From NCBI GenBank assembly GCA_041691795.1, contig JBEPTX010000001.1, positions 450,756-514,755 of the forward strand: a stretch of 64,000 nucleotides of DNA, written 5' to 3'. Source of the DNA: JBEPTX01 sp041691795 (GTDB taxonomy: Bacteria > Patescibacteriota > Saccharimonadia > Saccharimonadales > Saccharimonadaceae). A program made the position numbers and the translations under genes. This document shows, in pieces, positions 28,001-36,077 of the stretch. Position 1 is the stretch's first letter, and the number at the start of each line of letters is the position of its first letter. The notes under the pieces are model-generated. The model was given only the letters and a program-made list of their open reading frames with translations, ran no database searches and was not told where the DNA came from.

Positions 28001-28444
28001 AATGCCAGGTGACAGCATGACAAGGAGAGCACCGCCACCCCCGCATAGTAAACCAACAATTGAACCACTAGCGCCTACGTTTTTCCCTGCTGCCTTTAAT
28101 TTACCCCATCTGCTTTCTGGTGCTGGCGTATTAGTGGGCTTTTCAACATTATTGTGCCAGCCATTGCCAACTCCGGCAGTTTCTTGGGCGGCGACATCAT
28201 TGATGTTTGCTTTGGGGTCGACAGCGTCTTCATTGAAGTTTTTGGGGACGACTTCATCACCAACGACCTGGGTTTTTTGGGGTGCCTGATATGCCCCGGC
28301 GTTTTCTAGTAGACCGCTATGATCGTCGATTGATCCACCATCACCACCCTTTACTTTCTCGGCAGGATTAACTCCAGGGTTTAGGCTGTCCGCTTCGTTT
28401 TCAGGAAGAATATCTGGCCTATTCTTAAATCCAGTGCTTACCAT
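25007..28444 (-). CDS. Large T4SS membrane protein with C-terminal NlpC/P60-type amidase domain
   Basis: 1145 aa. The N-terminal ~120 residues are acidic and cytosolic, then a transmembrane segment at ~125-155 leads to a conserved core shared with the 925-aa paralogue at 41189-43966 (for example MSKEQIKSYEKAGFKINGE in this copy). Several further hydrophobic segments occur at ~385-415 and ~505-610. The last ~130 residues are an NlpC/P60-like cysteine peptidase: YGGGHGDMPSTKTWW, catalytic Cys in DCSGLVRIAT (about 1036) and His in GPGHVAIVH (about 1086). It likely cleaves peptide stems at the secretion site. The gene lies 6 bases after virB4. Confidence 0.82.
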   Translation of the reverse strand: MVSTGFKNRPDILPENEADSLNPGVNPAEKVKGGDGGSIDDHSGLLENAGAYQAPQKTQVVGDEVVPKNFNEDAVDPKANINDVAAQETAGVGNGWHNNVEKPTNTPAPESRWGKLKAAGKNVGASGSIVGLLCGGGGALLVMLSPGILLIQMKEVLHNDGSTGARSSGVFSRALLGLRLGKGDCSKPGIRCKMSSMSKEQIKSYEKAGFKINGERVAADGSKKPYTTDDANKDPLKDGERIVTKSVTFPDAQKTVVTDGKGFFGVTRLKVDMRFAAFKAFNYKAAFFQNKAFTNIGKAYNFIKSKVLKPNTKEDPKATDKSFNDNTKLKDTAGNEEAAKKAKQNDGKDNETVQKTNSAADKMQANGKSAWSKSGNGLQAAVGVACMSYNYSRIAVSAVKLAKITALIAFAAEWWKLADQIKAQGTKGADPVDGNTVDHQVNKLTSYENNKELNQDEDIIQADGSTKHYKKGDANPKYNLSSTDSQGYRVAAQGDKSALKDFALKYMLGGAGALLVLSKFTTGLQKMAGHGNARTGKTVLRGICKGAGSPAILLAYGAFCVAQAFAGIEEFVTLLSAVVTCVVVPFVKAKAYGEVINQIATKIIIPAVVENLSYLNLGSDIKGVDAGNALAAGAGTLLGVSAANQGLEPSQSAEETQGYVAYTQKYEDDYTEVAKYEARDTPLDYTNKYSFLGSMVQSLDVTSTRGSPPVLAGIAGLFGLLPKSFATIGSNASALYSQPSFNQTDRYDCQDPDLLDIGIGTEGQIDKGGADKFCDVVPVMPIADLKTAEDQAQGNNKAIMDNIDWMSKEQKAPEKPTDKGKPVDDTGGTTDDSSGCKPHIGDLLAGIDSSQECVDKSEKSSIIPDDEATPDQPAGSPRPDSQYAKFVTFCTQRTLPGKDAPGDPEGTPDYWGTSSHGIEEGSTRDQKWFTGEQCMVNSKMMQEFRNYTAYCNQVATMDGTTHCWNDDTDQTVTAVTPSNCDGQPSTDTAAIYTCALTFDPFGYLYGGGHGDMPSTKTWWDDFKAHRPPDGKTILDCSGLVRIATYLATGVDTGPIVAGPGGYDNSNYQKISKEEAKQGDIIVGPGHVAIVHTNDPSGQKFTVFEASQDNGGDHHDDIKEGSYGYDGGGMGGIIGVYRFTGGGKSV

Positions 28445-28450
28445 GGCCTA

Positions 28451-30349
28451 TTATTGCTCCGTCTCCGGTGGCGCTGGTGCTGCTTCTGATGCACGTTCTT
28501 GGGCTAGTCGTTGGCGCTCTTCTTCTTGCATCTGCATCTGTTGTACTGGGTTGGTTGTCACTAGTTGCTGTTCGGTTCGGCTGGCGATAATCTGGATATG
28601 AACGTGGTTTTGACCAGCGAAAAACAGCCCCTGTCCGACTGGGAAGTTAGACAAACGTTTGCGCTCTTCGTCAGTAAGTTTGAACACGTCTGCTAGCACA
28701 TCGACGGCACTTGGCGATTGTTTCAATAGTAGCTGCATGGAACTGTTGGCAACGATTGCACGGCCCATTTTGCTGGCCATAAAGTCCTCGACGTCCTGTG
28801 AAATTGTCGTGACACCCAGATAATATTTTCGGGCGCGTTTTGCGAGCGAGAACAAGAAGTTGGCAGAATCTTCATATTTCATCAATTGCCAAGCCTCGTC
28901 CACGATTAACATACGTTTTGCCAGGTGTGAACGAACTGTGTTCCAAATGTGTGATAGGACGATGTACATAGCGACAGGACGCAGCTCGTCCTCTAGGTCA
29001 CGAATATTGAACACGACCATGTTGTTATTGATATCAAGGTTGGACTGCTGCGAGAAAATACCGGCAAATGTTCCTGTTGTATATTTACGTAGACGTTGCG
29101 CCAGGCCTGGACCAGCGCCTTCCATGTGCACAAGTGTGTCGTACAGTTCGATCATTGTTGGTGGCAAGCTATTGTGAGTCAGTGGATCACTAGTGATTCC
29201 GGCACGAGCATATGTGTCGATGAGTGCTTGGTCAAGATCGGCTTCCTCGGCTGGAGTTAGTGCGGTTGAATTGGTGACACCAGCGGCCGAAACTTGAGCA
29301 CCACCGAGCATCAAACGGAGCAATCCATGCAGTGTCACGAGGTTAGCACGCAGTGCATCATCGGCATCTTCACTATCGACAACGTGCGGCAAATCAAATG
29401 GATTCACACGAACATCAGAGTTGAGTGACAGACGAATATAGCTACCACCCACTGCGTCGGATAATTTTTGATACTCGTTTTCTGGGTCGATGATCAGAAT
29501 TTCTGCACCAAGCATCATCGAACGTAGGGCTTCAAGCTTGACCGTAAATGATTTACCAGAACCAGACTTTGCAAACACTACCATGTTGGCATTTTCTAGG
29601 GTGAATCGGTCGAAAATCACCAGACCGTTATTGTGCATATTGATACCGTACAACACGCCTTTTTCCTGTGTCAGATCGGCGCTGGTGAATGGAAATGACG
29701 TACTAATTGCACCGGTGTTCATGTTGCGGCGGATTTGTAGCTGGTCAGTCATCTGTGGAACAGTGCTGTTCAGTCCCTGCTCTTGCTGTGACGAGGCTAC
29801 CTTGCTAAATACCAATTGCTGGCCGAAAACAGTTTCGATTTTGTGTTGGATAAAGTTAATTTCGTCAATACTGTCACCGTACAAACTAATGTAGAGTCCA
29901 TAACGGAAAAAGCGTTCAGATCCAACCTGGATTTCGTCACGTAGTTCTTCGGCGTCACTCAGCGCTGCTTCGAGTCCCGGGTCCCGGGTACGACCCTTTT
30001 CTTCGTTGATGGCCATGGTTGCCTGCATTTGGGTTACCTTTTTGCGGAGGTTTTTCAGGACAACTTCGGATTCAACCGGGTAGAAATACATACTCACATC
30101 AATGACTTCGTCGAGGTTAATGATACTACTTAACCAACCAGTATAAATCTGACGAGGGTATGCATAGACGTACAAGGTGCGACCATATTTTGTTCCCAGG
30201 CGGAAATAACTCGAGTGAATTTCCAGGCTAGACGGTGCGATCAGATCACGAAGAGTGGTAATACCCTTGAGGAAGGCTTGCTCGACCTCAACCTGCTCTT
30301 TAGCACGTTGTTGGGCGGCGACGTCGACAGCATCTTGTCGCTTAGCCAT
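28451..30349 (-). CDS. virB4: VirB4/TraC-family T4SS ATPase
   Basis: 632 aa. Residues ~25-240 correspond to the CagE/TrbE/VirB4 N-terminal domain and ~245-600 to the ATPase. Walker A KSGSGKSF is at about 261-268, ILIIDPENEYQKL follows, Walker B is in MLIVDEAWQLM and the family's TTISQDVEDF motif is intact. It powers pilus assembly and substrate transport at the cytoplasmic face. The tail is rich in Glu, Gln and Arg. The ATG overlaps the stop of the TraC-like gene as ATGA. It is the only energising ATPase of the system in the window. Confidence 0.95.
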   Translation of the reverse strand: MAKRQDAVDVAAQQRAKEQVEVEQAFLKGITTLRDLIAPSSLEIHSSYFRLGTKYGRTLYVYAYPRQIYTGWLSSIINLDEVIDVSMYFYPVESEVVLKNLRKKVTQMQATMAINEEKGRTRDPGLEAALSDAEELRDEIQVGSERFFRYGLYISLYGDSIDEINFIQHKIETVFGQQLVFSKVASSQQEQGLNSTVPQMTDQLQIRRNMNTGAISTSFPFTSADLTQEKGVLYGINMHNNGLVIFDRFTLENANMVVFAKSGSGKSFTVKLEALRSMMLGAEILIIDPENEYQKLSDAVGGSYIRLSLNSDVRVNPFDLPHVVDSEDADDALRANLVTLHGLLRLMLGGAQVSAAGVTNSTALTPAEEADLDQALIDTYARAGITSDPLTHNSLPPTMIELYDTLVHMEGAGPGLAQRLRKYTTGTFAGIFSQQSNLDINNNMVVFNIRDLEDELRPVAMYIVLSHIWNTVRSHLAKRMLIVDEAWQLMKYEDSANFLFSLAKRARKYYLGVTTISQDVEDFMASKMGRAIVANSSMQLLLKQSPSAVDVLADVFKLTDEERKRLSNFPVGQGLFFAGQNHVHIQIIASRTEQQLVTTNPVQQMQMQEEERQRLAQERASEAAPAPPETEQ

Positions 30350-31275
30350 CAGGTCAATTCCTCGCGTATCAAGTGTGGACGAGGCGCTTCACCAACACCT
30401 TTGCGAACATAGGTCGCGGTGATACTTTCGAAATTACCAAGTGGTTCGCGAACGGCCGTATCAGGGTTGTAGAAGTTATAATACATTTCGCCTAACTCTT
30501 TGGTATTTAGCTGGACACATTTGACGCCCATCTGGAATAGACCACTCATGACGGAGTCAACGTGGTTCTTAATTTCATCTTTGGCTTTTTCGTATTGAGC
30601 GTGATCGACAACAATGGCGCGATTGGCTGGTTTGGCTGCAATTTTGGTAAAAAATCCACCACCGGCGCGTTTGATCGTGTTAATATCACCGTGTGGCCAG
30701 TAGGGGACGATCACAAAAAAGCTCTTGTCCATGATATTTGCCTCTTGGGACAAGGCATCGATGAAATCAATATAATCATCCATCAGGACGTTTAGCAGCA
30801 TGTTTTCTTGGTCGCGGCGAATATTACCCAGACGTTCCAGATACGGGCCGATGTCGACACGTTGTGATCGGATCAAGATCTGAGCCGGGAAATAGAGTGA
30901 GTTGAGGAAGTTTTGGTAGCTGTATTCAACACCTTCACGCTCTTTGCTACTCATCAGGTCAAAGTTGATCGATTTACAGGCGATCACGGCACGGAAACTA
31001 CCATCGTTCATGACGACCATATTATCGCGGATTTCAGAAAATAACAGAGAGTTTTGCGTTGTGTTGGCGTTTTTTGGCGGTGGCGGTGTGTTTGGGAGTG
31101 GAGTTCTGCCAGCTGCGCCGGTACCAGCTGGAATAGCCTGAGGACCTGGCTGTCCAGGTTGTTGCATTTGGCCGGGAGGGCTATATCCGGAACTAGGTTG
31201 TTGGCCATATCCAGTAGGAACACCCGGGTTTGGTGCTGGCTGTCCAGGTTGTTGCATTTGGTTATTTGGTGGCAT
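30349..31275 (-). CDS. TraC-like protein, related to the VirB4 N-terminal domain
   Basis: 308 aa. The first ~75 residues are Pro/Gln/Gly-rich with two near-identical QMQQPGQP repeats. The rest starts NTTQNSLLFSEIRDNMVVMNDGSFRA and resembles the N-terminal, non-ATPase domain of TraC/VirB4 proteins; no Walker motif is present. Because the next gene, virB4, already has its own N-terminal domain, this is a second copy of that module and not simply a broken half. The genes overlap as ATGA, so a stoichiometric complex is plausible. Confidence 0.8.
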   Translation of the reverse strand: MPPNNQMQQPGQPAPNPGVPTGYGQQPSSGYSPPGQMQQPGQPGPQAIPAGTGAAGRTPLPNTPPPPKNANTTQNSLLFSEIRDNMVVMNDGSFRAVIACKSINFDLMSSKEREGVEYSYQNFLNSLYFPAQILIRSQRVDIGPYLERLGNIRRDQENMLLNVLMDDYIDFIDALSQEANIMDKSFFVIVPYWPHGDINTIKRAGGGFFTKIAAKPANRAIVVDHAQYEKAKDEIKNHVDSVMSGLFQMGVKCVQLNTKELGEMYYNFYNPDTAVREPLGNFESITATYVRKGVGEAPRPHLIREELT

Positions 31276-31298
31276 AAATCTCTATAAATCCCCTACCC

Positions 31299-32318
31299 TT
31301 AATGTAACGAGATGAATACTTCACCATCCGCTGGTAGTTTGGCTTTCTCCTCGATACGGCGAGCTTCCTTCGAGATTGTCTCGACAGTCAAATCAGGCCT
31401 ATTCGTTGCAAGGTCTATTGTAGCAGCAGACGGGGGTGTAACGCTAGTGCTTGGGGCTGGTTTGGCCTCTTTTTTTGCAGCCGCTGCTTTGCGCTCTTCG
31501 ATTGCTTCTTCGGCAAGTCCTTTTGCCATTGTTAGAGCATCACGTTGGTTAGAGGTCAAGATTCCCTGTGTTGGCTTTGGTGGGCTTTTTGGTACTGGTG
31601 GAAGCAGCGGATTGTCTTCCTCGACAGCTGTCCCTGTAGCCGTATTATCAGTGACCGCTTTGGCGACAGATGTGGCTGCTGGTTTTGGTTGTGCTGTCGT
31701 CTTGGCCGCAGTTCTGGTAGCAGTAGGTTCTTGCATCTTGTCTACCATTTCTTGGCGCAGCGCAGTGCTGCTGGTCTGTAGTTTCTGGTCAATTCCCTGC
31801 GCGATGGAGGTACTACCATCCATCATGTCGGTTGCCTGTTGCGCCTCGTAATAGAGGTCGCTGCTGAGATTGGCTGGTGATTCTACACCTTGGCCACGGA
31901 CTGCCCACCCATGGCTATCTACGACACCTGCCAGATACGAGAAGCGCTTCTCTGCCTCTTCCTCGTTAATATCCTTGGTGCGCTTAATATCTGAGTTTTT
32001 CGGTGCAATAATCGTCACAAACGAATCAATTCCATCTGGTTCCCAGAATCGGCGGCGTGATTTGAGGAAATAAAACGACACAATAGCCGATAGATAGGCT
32101 TCCATCGGCTGGTCCTTACGAAGTGGCAGTGCCAGCGCACCAAAAAACAAGATAAATGGCAGTGGAATAATCGCCAGTGGAATAAACAATTGGGCCAATC
32201 CCCAGGCACCCGCACCACTGATGGCGACAACAATCAAATAAATAAACTGCCGAAAACTAAACGGACCCAGAAGTTTGTCGTCCGCCTCAACGTCTTGAGG
32301 AACTTTATATACCGCCAT
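31299..32318 (-). CDS. PrgI-family T4SS membrane protein (VirB3-like)
   Basis: 339 aa. AVYKVPQDVEADDKLLGPFSFRQ is the characteristic PrgI start, followed by two adjacent transmembrane helices (~25-45 and ~48-68) and the LPLRKDQPMEAYLSAIVSFY segment. PrgI is the Gram-positive counterpart of VirB3 and works next to VirB4. The C-terminal ~200 residues are a low-complexity Ala/Pro/Thr/Lys-rich cytosolic tail, which is unusually long. It is the first gene of the seven-gene operon; TACACT lies 11 bases upstream of the ATG, so the leader is very short. Confidence 0.9.
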   Translation of the reverse strand: MAVYKVPQDVEADDKLLGPFSFRQFIYLIVVAISGAGAWGLAQLFIPLAIIPLPFILFFGALALPLRKDQPMEAYLSAIVSFYFLKSRRRFWEPDGIDSFVTIIAPKNSDIKRTKDINEEEAEKRFSYLAGVVDSHGWAVRGQGVESPANLSSDLYYEAQQATDMMDGSTSIAQGIDQKLQTSSTALRQEMVDKMQEPTATRTAAKTTAQPKPAATSVAKAVTDNTATGTAVEEDNPLLPPVPKSPPKPTQGILTSNQRDALTMAKGLAEEAIEERKAAAAKKEAKPAPSTSVTPPSAATIDLATNRPDLTVETISKEARRIEEKAKLPADGEVFISLH

Positions 32319-32376
32319 TACTAGGTACTAGTGTAGCGTAATGCTTGTGGTTTGGCGAGGGGTAGCGAGTGAATGC

Positions 32377-34464
32377 CTACCTGTGAAGAACGTTACTATC
32401 AGGTCCGGATTGTGGTGGAGCTGGTGGCGTGTAACCGCCTGCATGAAGATGATCTCTTTGAGTACCACCCATATCGTCCGCCGCCGCCGATTTCTCTAGA
32501 CGTTCTACATCAGTGGCACTAATGTTGTTCGACATTGCCTTAGCTGATTCAGCAGATTGTGTCGCGCGTTGTTTGTCGCTGAGACCAGAGTATGAACCAG
32601 GATTTTGGAAGTTCTTAGCCATTGTCATCTTTGGCTTCGATTCACTACCAGCCCCGTTCTTTGCCCATTCGTAGGAACCAGCGGATTTATCTTTGACCCC
32701 AGCATGGTTGAGCATTGTGTACGCCTTGAGTCCCTCGGTTGTATTCCTGCCAGTACTACCATAGTCATGTTTCGCCTCTGCTCTCGCAATGGTCTTTGCG
32801 AACTCATCAGCACCAGCACCACCCATACCCATCAACAAGTCTTCGGCGGCCTTTGCCCCGATCATGTCACCCTTTTCGATAGCATCGGTAAGCTTCTTGC
32901 CCGCTCCGGCAACACTATCTCCACCAGACATACGCATTTTCGCTGCTTCACCAGCAACTAATTCAGCAGTATGTTTCTCTGACTGACTAGCGGCAGTTCG
33001 TCCCAGACCTTTCCATTGTGCATCCATACTTGCCGCGCCTACTCCGCCATATTTCGCTCTGCTTGCAACACCAGCCAAACCACCAGCCGCAGCACGAGTG
33101 TATTTAGCTCTCGCGCCCGTGTCTTCGAACTTCCCATCAGCACCTGTCTTGAATCTGTCATTGAATTTCTCGGTTCTATTGGCAGCCTTGATTTCTTTAC
33201 GGGCAGCACGTCCACGGGCTAGTGCATTGTTGCCATCGCGGTCCTTGGCCCATTTGCCCGCCGCACCGGCTGCCTTACTACCTAGGTTATTGACCGCACC
33301 GTGAATCGCACCGGCTGCGGCGAGTGCGCCTCTTAGTACAGCATAAACTGCCATTAGTGGTGCTATGGCTATACCCGCTGCAATCAGGCCAGTACTCATG
33401 GTAGTAGCCTGACCACTCTGCGTGCCTGCATTGAGAATAATTGAACTAGCCAGCTGACCAGCACCAAATAGCAATGACACAATTGGGAATACCAGTAGCA
33501 GTTTCGTAAACATATCTAGCCATTTTTTGTAGAGTTTCTCAGTATTTGGTAACAGGTAGGCAACAAATGCCAGTGGTGACATGACAATGAGCAGAACAAT
33601 GATTGCTTTTCGTAGTAACAAAATAATCACAATGATCAAACAGGTAATGATAACTGCAACAACAATAGAGCCAAGCATTCCTAGGTAGGCAAAGACGATT
33701 GCGGCCGTTGCCAATATGGCGGTGGCCATAGCATACAAAGCAAAACCTTGTGGCCCGTTACCACCACTTCCGTTACCACCTGCTGAAGGTGGCTGACATG
33801 TTCCTTGGCTTGGATCCGGAGTTGCTGCAGTCGCTACACCTGTGGTTGGATCAATGGTGGGGTCACCTGCGTAGTCCAGTGCATGACAAGGCCCCACGCC
33901 TTTGGCGATATCCCAGAGGAAACCTTTTATCTCGAACCCCAAGATGTTGGTAATATCAACAATTCCTTGGCATATGTAATACGATGTATTGACTAAAATA
34001 GCCGCAACGATAAGTCGTGGTAGCATCTTTTTGATACCATAGTTGCTGGCGCCCATGCCAGTGATTTGTGAATAAATCAAGAATAGAAACGCAATAACAA
34101 ACAGGACGTTCGCAATGTCACGTGCAGTCTTCCATGCGTCTTCTGTGCCACTTGTCTGGCACCCCTGGGTACCAGACGAGCAATAGAGGCTCGTCTCAAC
34201 TTTCAAAAAGTTGTTAGCAAGGAGGTTGAATGACTGATCGGCAGCCTTTGATGTCACCTCTAGAAATGGACATAGGATGTAGCCAATTTTTTGGATTGTG
34301 CAGGTTGTGTTGGCAGAATCGGTGAGGCTATTGGGGTCGGTAGTGGTCGTTGTTGGAGCGTTGGGGGCAGCATTTACCGTATGTGAGTATGTCAGTCCAA
34401 ACGACAAACTTAGCCCGACAAGAATCGAAAACACTAGTATGTATCGGATGATTTTTTTGCGCAT
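32377..34464 (-). CDS. VirB6/TrbL-like polytopic T4SS protein 1
   Basis: 695 aa with an N-terminal signal segment (~8-30). The family pattern reads C-x5-GYILCP, then SFNLLANNFLKVE, followed by about six transmembrane segments up to ~400, including IANVLFVIAFLFLIYSQITG and KKMLPRLIVAAILVNTSYY. The C-terminal ~290 residues are a hydrophilic, Ala/Gly/Lys-rich cytoplasmic tail. It should form the inner-membrane channel part. It is the closest paralogue of the 853-aa protein at 36078-38639 and shares a 19-base element directly before its start with that gene. Codon use and GC look like the surroundings. Confidence 0.87.
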   Translation of the reverse strand: MRKKIIRYILVFSILVGLSLSFGLTYSHTVNAAPNAPTTTTTDPNSLTDSANTTCTIQKIGYILCPFLEVTSKAADQSFNLLANNFLKVETSLYCSSGTQGCQTSGTEDAWKTARDIANVLFVIAFLFLIYSQITGMGASNYGIKKMLPRLIVAAILVNTSYYICQGIVDITNILGFEIKGFLWDIAKGVGPCHALDYAGDPTIDPTTGVATAATPDPSQGTCQPPSAGGNGSGGNGPQGFALYAMATAILATAAIVFAYLGMLGSIVVAVIITCLIIVIILLLRKAIIVLLIVMSPLAFVAYLLPNTEKLYKKWLDMFTKLLLVFPIVSLLFGAGQLASSIILNAGTQSGQATTMSTGLIAAGIAIAPLMAVYAVLRGALAAAGAIHGAVNNLGSKAAGAAGKWAKDRDGNNALARGRAARKEIKAANRTEKFNDRFKTGADGKFEDTGARAKYTRAAAGGLAGVASRAKYGGVGAASMDAQWKGLGRTAASQSEKHTAELVAGEAAKMRMSGGDSVAGAGKKLTDAIEKGDMIGAKAAEDLLMGMGGAGADEFAKTIARAEAKHDYGSTGRNTTEGLKAYTMLNHAGVKDKSAGSYEWAKNGAGSESKPKMTMAKNFQNPGSYSGLSDKQRATQSAESAKAMSNNISATDVERLEKSAAADDMGGTQRDHLHAGGYTPPAPPQSGPDSNVLHR

Positions 34465-34465
34465 A

Positions 34466-34484
34466 ATGCTTACGGCTTATTATG
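34466..34484 (-). promoter_or_regulatory. 19-base element before VirB6-like gene 1
   Basis: On the minus strand it reads CATAATAAGCCGTAAGCAT and ends one base before the ATG of the 695-aa gene. The same 19 bases precede the 853-aa VirB6-like gene. CATAAT could be a -10 box with a leader of fewer than 12 bases. There is no Shine-Dalgarno sequence. Together with the start region it forms the inverted repeat GCATAAT/ATTATGC. Confidence 0.5.
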
Positions 34485-34530
34485 CCGCAAGCAGGGGTTG
34501 AATACAAGTAAGCCTTAGGGGTTTGGCGGA

Positions 34531-35967
34531 TTAGTATCCTGGGCCACTAAAGATAGGCAGCTGTGAGGCTGGGTAAAAGCCTGTGCTCGCTTCATTATCT
34601 CGCCTTGCAGGGACTGCTAATGTCATCGTCTTGTCTGTTAAGAGATTTTTAATATTAGGGTAATACATGTAAATTGTCTGACCCACAGGATCACCACCAT
34701 TACCATGTAGTTTTATGCCTAGACTTTCATAATGATCAATCTTCAAGCGATGATTATCATGACTCAGCGAACCGTAGGTTCCATCTTGGAATACATCAAA
34801 ATTGATGGAATTAAAGACTGGCGTTTCTTGTGTTTTGCTAGGGTCTTGTAGGTTCGGCAAGATACGGTTTGAATCAATTAACGTATCAGGTGTACCAGGA
34901 ACATCAATCTTCTTTTGTATATCAGTATTGGTGCTTCCATCGGGAGTTATCTCTAGTATATTTAGTGCTTTTTCTGCTTCGGCGAGATTATAAACGTATC
35001 CTGTATCCGTTGGGTTTTGGGTGTACTGTCCTGTTGTGCGGTCTTGACCAATATTCTTTTCAAAAAAGCCGTACGTGACAAAGACTTGCCTTAGCATTTG
35101 AACACCTTCTAGGTCGCTGGCTGGTGTTGCCTCTGTCACACCGTTCTTGTAGGCATCAATTGTCGACTGGGGTAGCTGGGGGTAGCCATATTTAGGAGCC
35201 TCTTTTTGATACTTGTCGACAATGTAGCCTGCTGATAGCTGTACGAGATATTGAACATACGCCAAGCGATCCTGAACTGGTGCTTTTTCGAATTCATCAA
35301 AGCGCATTGCTTCATATTTACGGACGAAGTCTTTCTTTTCCTGTGAGAAGTTTTGAAATGGGCCTTGTTCGACAACTGATTCAGGTGCGTCATCCGTGGG
35401 TAAGATGCTGCTGAATTCTCTGTCAGGCAGTACCAGTTGGTTTCCGGTGTTAGGGTTACCTGGAACCTGATTCGCGGCCGCAACAGATGGAGTACCGGTT
35501 TGTTTGACTTCACTATTACCACCTTTTGTTGCGTTATAGATTCCAAAAGCAGTAACAGGTACCATCGCGAGACTTCCTAATTTTACAAGTGGCTTTTTCC
35601 AAAGAGTCTTTAAAAGCCCCTCTGTAGCGCCCGTTGCTGGAACGGGTAGTTGAACTGTCGGGGTACTTGTCTCGATTGCAGGGCTTGAGTAGTCCGTTAG
35701 GCCTCTAAGGTCAGCAGGGGCGGTATATTGACGTCCTTTTCTCACCTGTTTTGCCAAGCTAGCGTCTGGGAAAGGATCACCTTTGATTTCTTGGGCAGGT
35801 ATAATTACGGGATTAAGTTCCCCTGTAGAAGGGTGAGCAGAGATTTCTTCGGGCCTCATGCCACCGAAAGCGCCAGACACAAGGCCTGCATATTTTGGCC
35901 GGTTTGGCTGTTCATCAGCTAATTCGGTTGTTGTAGTTGGATTTTCGTGACCAATTTGTTCTGGCAT
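34531..35967 (-). CDS. Unidentified single-pass protein between two VirB6-like genes
   Basis: 478 aa from the ATG at 35967, chosen because AAAGGA lies six bases upstream; a GTG six codons earlier is the alternative. Residues ~1-135 are hydrophilic and Pro/Thr-rich, one hydrophobic segment around 140-160 (LGSLAMVPVTAFGIYNATKG) crosses the membrane, and the ~310-residue C-terminal part is likely outside. That part has a helical region (KKDFVRKYEAMRFDEFEKAP) and an alpha/beta-looking end (GQTIYMYYPNIKNLL). No known family. Position inside the cluster suggests a T4SS-associated or secreted anchored protein. Confidence 0.7.
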   Translation of the reverse strand: MPEQIGHENPTTTTELADEQPNRPKYAGLVSGAFGGMRPEEISAHPSTGELNPVIIPAQEIKGDPFPDASLAKQVRKGRQYTAPADLRGLTDYSSPAIETSTPTVQLPVPATGATEGLLKTLWKKPLVKLGSLAMVPVTAFGIYNATKGGNSEVKQTGTPSVAAANQVPGNPNTGNQLVLPDREFSSILPTDDAPESVVEQGPFQNFSQEKKDFVRKYEAMRFDEFEKAPVQDRLAYVQYLVQLSAGYIVDKYQKEAPKYGYPQLPQSTIDAYKNGVTEATPASDLEGVQMLRQVFVTYGFFEKNIGQDRTTGQYTQNPTDTGYVYNLAEAEKALNILEITPDGSTNTDIQKKIDVPGTPDTLIDSNRILPNLQDPSKTQETPVFNSINFDVFQDGTYGSLSHDNHRLKIDHYESLGIKLHGNGGDPVGQTIYMYYPNIKNLLTDKTMTLAVPARRDNEASTGFYPASQLPIFSGPGY

Positions 35968-36077
35968 GGCGTTTCCTTTCGTCACTTATGTGGGACGTCA
36001 GTCTCTTGCTAGTTACAATATAATTATACACTAATTTTGTAAAGTGCGCAATAGGTACTGTGGATAAACTGAGTAGT

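Noticed and set aside
23062..28444. Prophage remnant, because of the phage-tail-lysozyme domain
   Set aside because: The gene is embedded in an operon with VirB4, PrgI and membrane proteins; no capsid, tail or integrase gene is present.
28451..31275. virB4 split by a frameshift
   Set aside because: The downstream ORF has its own N-terminal domain, ATG start and ATGA overlap, so both are separate genes.
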